Notes under the pieces: model-generated
Told to the model about the DNA's origin: nothing
What the model saw: only the letters and a program-made list of their open reading frames with translations
Databases searched by the model: none
In this document: positions 21,807 to 23,548 of the stretch, piece by piece
Numbering within the stretch: position 1 is the stretch's first letter
Layout of the letters: each line of letters opens with the position of its first letter
NCBI GenBank assembly: GCA_938039295.1
Contig: CALHUY010000098.1
Coordinates: forward strand, 1 to 23,548
Length of the DNA: 23,548 bases
Reading direction: 5' to 3'
Source of the DNA: an uncultured Solobacterium sp.
GTDB lineage: Bacteria; Bacillota_I; Bacilli_A; Erysipelotrichales; Erysipelotrichaceae
Translations under genes and position numbers: made by a program

Positions 21807-22582
21807 AAAAATTCACACTACCAATCGAGCCTTTACACCAAAGTCCTCGCAAAGTCTGGGTATATCTTCCAGATAGTTACGCAACAAGTAAAAAGAAGTA
21901 TCCTGTTCTATATATGTTTGATGGTCATAACCTCTTCTACAATAAAACAGCTACTTATGGTAAATGTTGGGGTATTAAAAAGTACTTAGACAAACAGAAA
22001 TTAGATATCGTCATCATCGGTCAAGATTGTAATCACATCGGTGATGAGCGTTTAGATGAATACTGTCCATTCACCGCAGAAAAGACTTTCACAGGTATTC
22101 AAATTCAATCCTGTGGGCAGATTACTGGTAAGTGGTTTATCGAAAAACTCTTACCATACTGTCAAAAGCATTATCGCATTCACACAGACCGTAAACATGT
22201 AGGTATCGCCGGTTCTTCCATGGGTGGAATCATGTCCGAGTTTATGATCAGTGAGTATAACGATTATTTCTCAAAAGCAGGTTGTGTATCCCCTGCCAAC
22301 ATCTTCAACTACCATGTGTTATGTAATCACATTCAAAAGAAGAAGTTTAAAGAAACACGTATTTATCTTGATTTTGGATCAGATGAAGAACGCACAAAGA
22401 AAGGCCTTGTAAGAGAGTTAGATATGTTGTTAAATATCAATCACCTCTTTACACAAGGTGGTTGTGTAACCTATCCAAATCTTGTGGTTAATGGTACGCA
22501 CAGCGAAGAATCTTGGGAAGGTATTTTCCCTATCATGTTGGAATTCTTATTCCCAGAATTATACAAAAAGAAGAAGTTATAA
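21794..22582 (+). CDS. Alpha/beta hydrolase, putative esterase (Fes/esterase D-like)
   Basis: This 262-residue soluble hydrolase has the nucleophile elbow G140-S-S142-M-G144 (GSSMGG), with Ser142 as nucleophile and His236 in NGTHSEESW as the likely catalytic His. The acid is probably in DFGSDEE (193-199). An N-terminal strand region, RKVWVYLPDSY followed by YPVLYMFDGHNLF, is typical of the putative-esterase family that includes siderophore and S-formylglutathione esterases. There is no signal peptide, so it acts in the cytoplasm; the substrate is unknown. It starts 13 bases before the plsY stop, in another frame, with only a weak GGGT binding site, so translation is probably coupled to plsY. 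The lysine-rich end KKKKL is not conserved in the family. Confidence 0.88.
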   Translation: MGKIEKFTLPIEPLHQSPRKVWVYLPDSYATSKKKYPVLYMFDGHNLFYNKTATYGKCWGIKKYLDKQKLDIVIIGQDCNHIGDERLDEYCPFTAEKTFTGIQIQSCGQITGKWFIEKLLPYCQKHYRIHTDRKHVGIAGSSMGGIMSEFMISEYNDYFSKAGCVSPANIFNYHVLCNHIQKKKFKETRIYLDFGSDEERTKKGLVRELDMLLNINHLFTQGGCVTYPNLVVNGTHSEESWEGIFPIMLEFLFPELYKKKKL

Positions 22583-22626
22583 AAAGGGGCTATAACGATT
22601 AAGTAAATATCAACCAATCGCAAAAG

Positions 22627-22656
22627 AGGTTTCCTAATCACAGGAAATCTTTTTTT
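22627..22656 (+). terminator. Terminator after the plsY-esterase pair
   Basis: AGGTTTCCT, a 6-base loop, AGGAAATCT (one wobble), then seven T to 22656. The 40 bases between the esterase stop codon and this hairpin hold nothing I recognise. Sequence beyond it appears foreign. Confidence 0.85.
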
Positions 22657-22678
22657 GTAAGTCGAAAGGAGGAACTAA

Positions 22679-22879
22679 ATGGCAGAAAACGAGAAAACAG
22701 ATATTAAAGAAATACAGACAGAAGAACAAGCACAACACTAAAAGCCTGATGGCATTCTTACAAAGAAGATAAATGAAAAAACCTTTGTAACAGAGATATA
22801 TTTTGATAAAAAGAGCAAGGAAACATTTCAAGATAAACTGTTTAAGGTAATACAATCTAAGGAGAATAGTAGCGAGTAA
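22679..22879 (+). pseudogene. TnpW-like transposon gene interrupted by one in-frame stop
   Basis: A good AAAGGAGG stands before ATG 22679. The frame reads 20 residues (MAENEKTDIKEIQTEEQAQH), then TAA at 22739-22741, and continues in the same frame for 45 more codons, KPDGILTKKINEKTFVTEIY then FDKKSKETFQDKLFKVI, to TAA at 22877. The second part has the look of TnpW, a small protein coded in Clostridia-type conjugative transposons, whose core is roughly KIGxTTYxVxxxFSxxSKETxxDKxxRLI. A single change (TAT or TAC to TAA) would explain the break. The role of TnpW is poorly known. The family assignment is from memory of the pattern and is moderately sure; that the frame continues is seen directly. 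Confidence 0.68.
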
Positions 22880-22914
22880 GCGGGAAATCTGGCAGAGGAA
22901 AAAATGCCTTGAAA

Positions 22915-22923
22915 TGGTATAAT
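22915..22923 (+). promoter_or_regulatory. Extended -10 promoter for the VOC gene
   Basis: TGG TATAAT at 22915-22923, preceded by a short inverted pair GGCA/TGCC. No clear -35. Transcription would begin near 22930, about 43 bases before the VOC start codon. Confidence 0.5.
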
Positions 22924-22972
22924 ATTACTTAATAATTAGAGAAATAAATTAGACTTTTGTTAAGGAGTGAAT

Positions 22973-23362
22973 ATGGATTTTAATAAGATGATTCCCGAGT
23001 TATCGGTTTTTGATATTGAACAGACCAAAAGGTTTTATAATGACTTAGGATTTAAGATTGAATACGAACGTCCTGAAGAAAAATTCGTTTTCATGTCTTT
23101 TCAAGATAGTCAATTTATGTTTGAACAAATTCATGACAATGGTTGGAATATAGGCGAGCTAATATATCCTTTGGGAAGAGGAATTAATTTTTCAATAGCC
23201 GTTGATGATATTGAAGGGCTGTATAAATTAGTGAAAACTTTAAATTTAGAAATATACAGAGAACTAAACAGAAGCATATATCAAGTTAATGGTACAGAAG
23301 AAACGCAAACCGAGTTCTTAATACAAGATCCCAATGGGTATTTATTAAGATTTACAAATTGA
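22973..23362 (+). CDS. VOC-family protein, bleomycin-resistance type
   Basis: This 129-residue protein has two beta-alpha-beta-beta-beta halves typical of the VOC/glyoxalase fold: IPELSVFDIEQTKRFYNDLGFKIEYERPEEKFVFM (about 5-40), then GRGINFSIAVDDIEGLYKLVK and the closing FLIQDPNGYLLRF. It is closest in pattern to bleomycin-binding proteins, which sequester the drug as dimers without metal catalysis. Drug binding is unproven, and related VOC proteins have other ligands. I chose ATG 22973, five bases after AAGGAG; the GTG at 22967 overlaps that site. Codon use is AT-rich (many ATA, AGA, TTA), unlike the core genes, which prefer ATC and CGT. It follows the TnpW remnant, so transfer is likely. 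Confidence 0.82.
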   Translation: MDFNKMIPELSVFDIEQTKRFYNDLGFKIEYERPEEKFVFMSFQDSQFMFEQIHDNGWNIGELIYPLGRGINFSIAVDDIEGLYKLVKTLNLEIYRELNRSIYQVNGTEETQTEFLIQDPNGYLLRFTN

Positions 23363-23422
23363 TAAATTTACCTTTATCGAAGTAGAAAATTAAATAAAAG
23401 TAATTTGTGTAGCAACTCAAAA

Positions 23423-23452
23423 CAGTAAATCAAATTTGGTTTACTGCTTTTT
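23423..23452 (+). terminator. Terminator after the VOC gene
   Basis: CAGTAAATC, a 6-base spacer, GGTTTACTG (one wobble), then C and five T. The 60 bases between the VOC stop codon and this hairpin hold nothing I recognise. Confidence 0.8.
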
Positions 23453-23492
23453 CTATTATGAAATCAGGAATAATCTAGTCCTGATCATAGAG

Positions 23493-23529
23493 AAAAAAGA
23501 GAATACTAACCAATTCAGTTAGTATTCTC
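23493..23529 (-). terminator. Terminator of a minus-strand gene beyond the window
   Basis: GAGAATACTAAC (23499-23510), a 7-base loop, GTTAGTATTCTC (23518-23529): a perfect 12-bp stem. On the minus strand it is followed by six T (23498-23493). It must end a gene that lies to the right of base 23548 and converges on the VOC gene. Confidence 0.85.
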
Positions 23530-23548
23530 CATTATTTTATTTCACAGT

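Noticed and set aside
22634..22855. Minus-strand frame of 73 codons, hydrophobic and cysteine-rich
   Set aside because: It is antisense to the TnpW-like frame and to a terminator; the Phe, Leu and Lys richness is the complement of a lysine-rich AT-rich gene.
23463..23485. Inverted repeat ATCAGGA/TCCTGAT near the right edge as a terminator or element end
   Set aside because: It has a 7-bp stem with a 9-base loop, no T-tract and no partner elsewhere in the window, so nothing supports a function.

Overview
The window looks like chromosome from a low-to-moderate GC Gram-positive of the Bacillota. The RNase P RNA has type B conserved blocks. The core genes (recU-ponA, gpsB, dnaD-nth, parE-parC divergent from plsY, pgsA-recA, yqeH-yhbY-yqeK-rsfS) are typical Bacillota neighbours. 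A compact, rearranged relative of Bacillus such as Erysipelotrichia would fit, but that placement is an inference from gene content and I am not sure of it.

Layout. 1-1434 (minus): an ABC-F ATPase cut by the window edge, preceded by a leader with a small upstream ORF, an intrinsic terminator and a competing antiterminator. 1435-3711 (minus): a PAP2 phosphatase, recA and pgsA. 3783-4504 (minus): rnpB and gpsB. 4614-7890 (plus): recU and ponA, divergent from gpsB and ending at a UUCG-loop terminator. 7904-8230: an isolated 53-codon gene with a TTG start, its own promoter and a palindromic terminator. 8235-11949 (minus): a ZIP metal transporter, an unrecognised helical protein, and a flavinylated lipoprotein of the fumarate reductase type. 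12159-14053 (minus): nth, dnaD and a HAD phosphatase. 14114-21001 (minus): one tightly packed run parE-parC-yqeH-yhbY-yqeK-rsfS that joins topoisomerase IV to ribosome-assembly genes. 21180-22582 (plus): plsY and an overlapping esterase. 22627-23548: a broken TnpW-type transposon gene and a bleomycin-resistance-type VOC gene with AT-rich codons, which look like acquired DNA.

Most of the window is housekeeping: recombination and repair (RecA, RecU, Nth), replication and segregation (DnaD, ParCE), envelope growth (PBP1A, GpsB, PgsA, PlsY) and ribosome or RNA maturation (RNase P RNA, YqeH, YhbY, RsfS).

The most unusual points are: (1) the three-arm attenuator in front of the ABC-F gene; (2) a YqeK whose N-terminus looks like a shrunken, inactivated NadD; (3) the 53-codon TTG-start gene; (4) the TnpW-like gene interrupted by one in-frame stop; (5) the fused topoisomerase IV and ribosome-assembly operon. 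I see no CRISPR array, tRNA, rRNA or complete insertion sequence.
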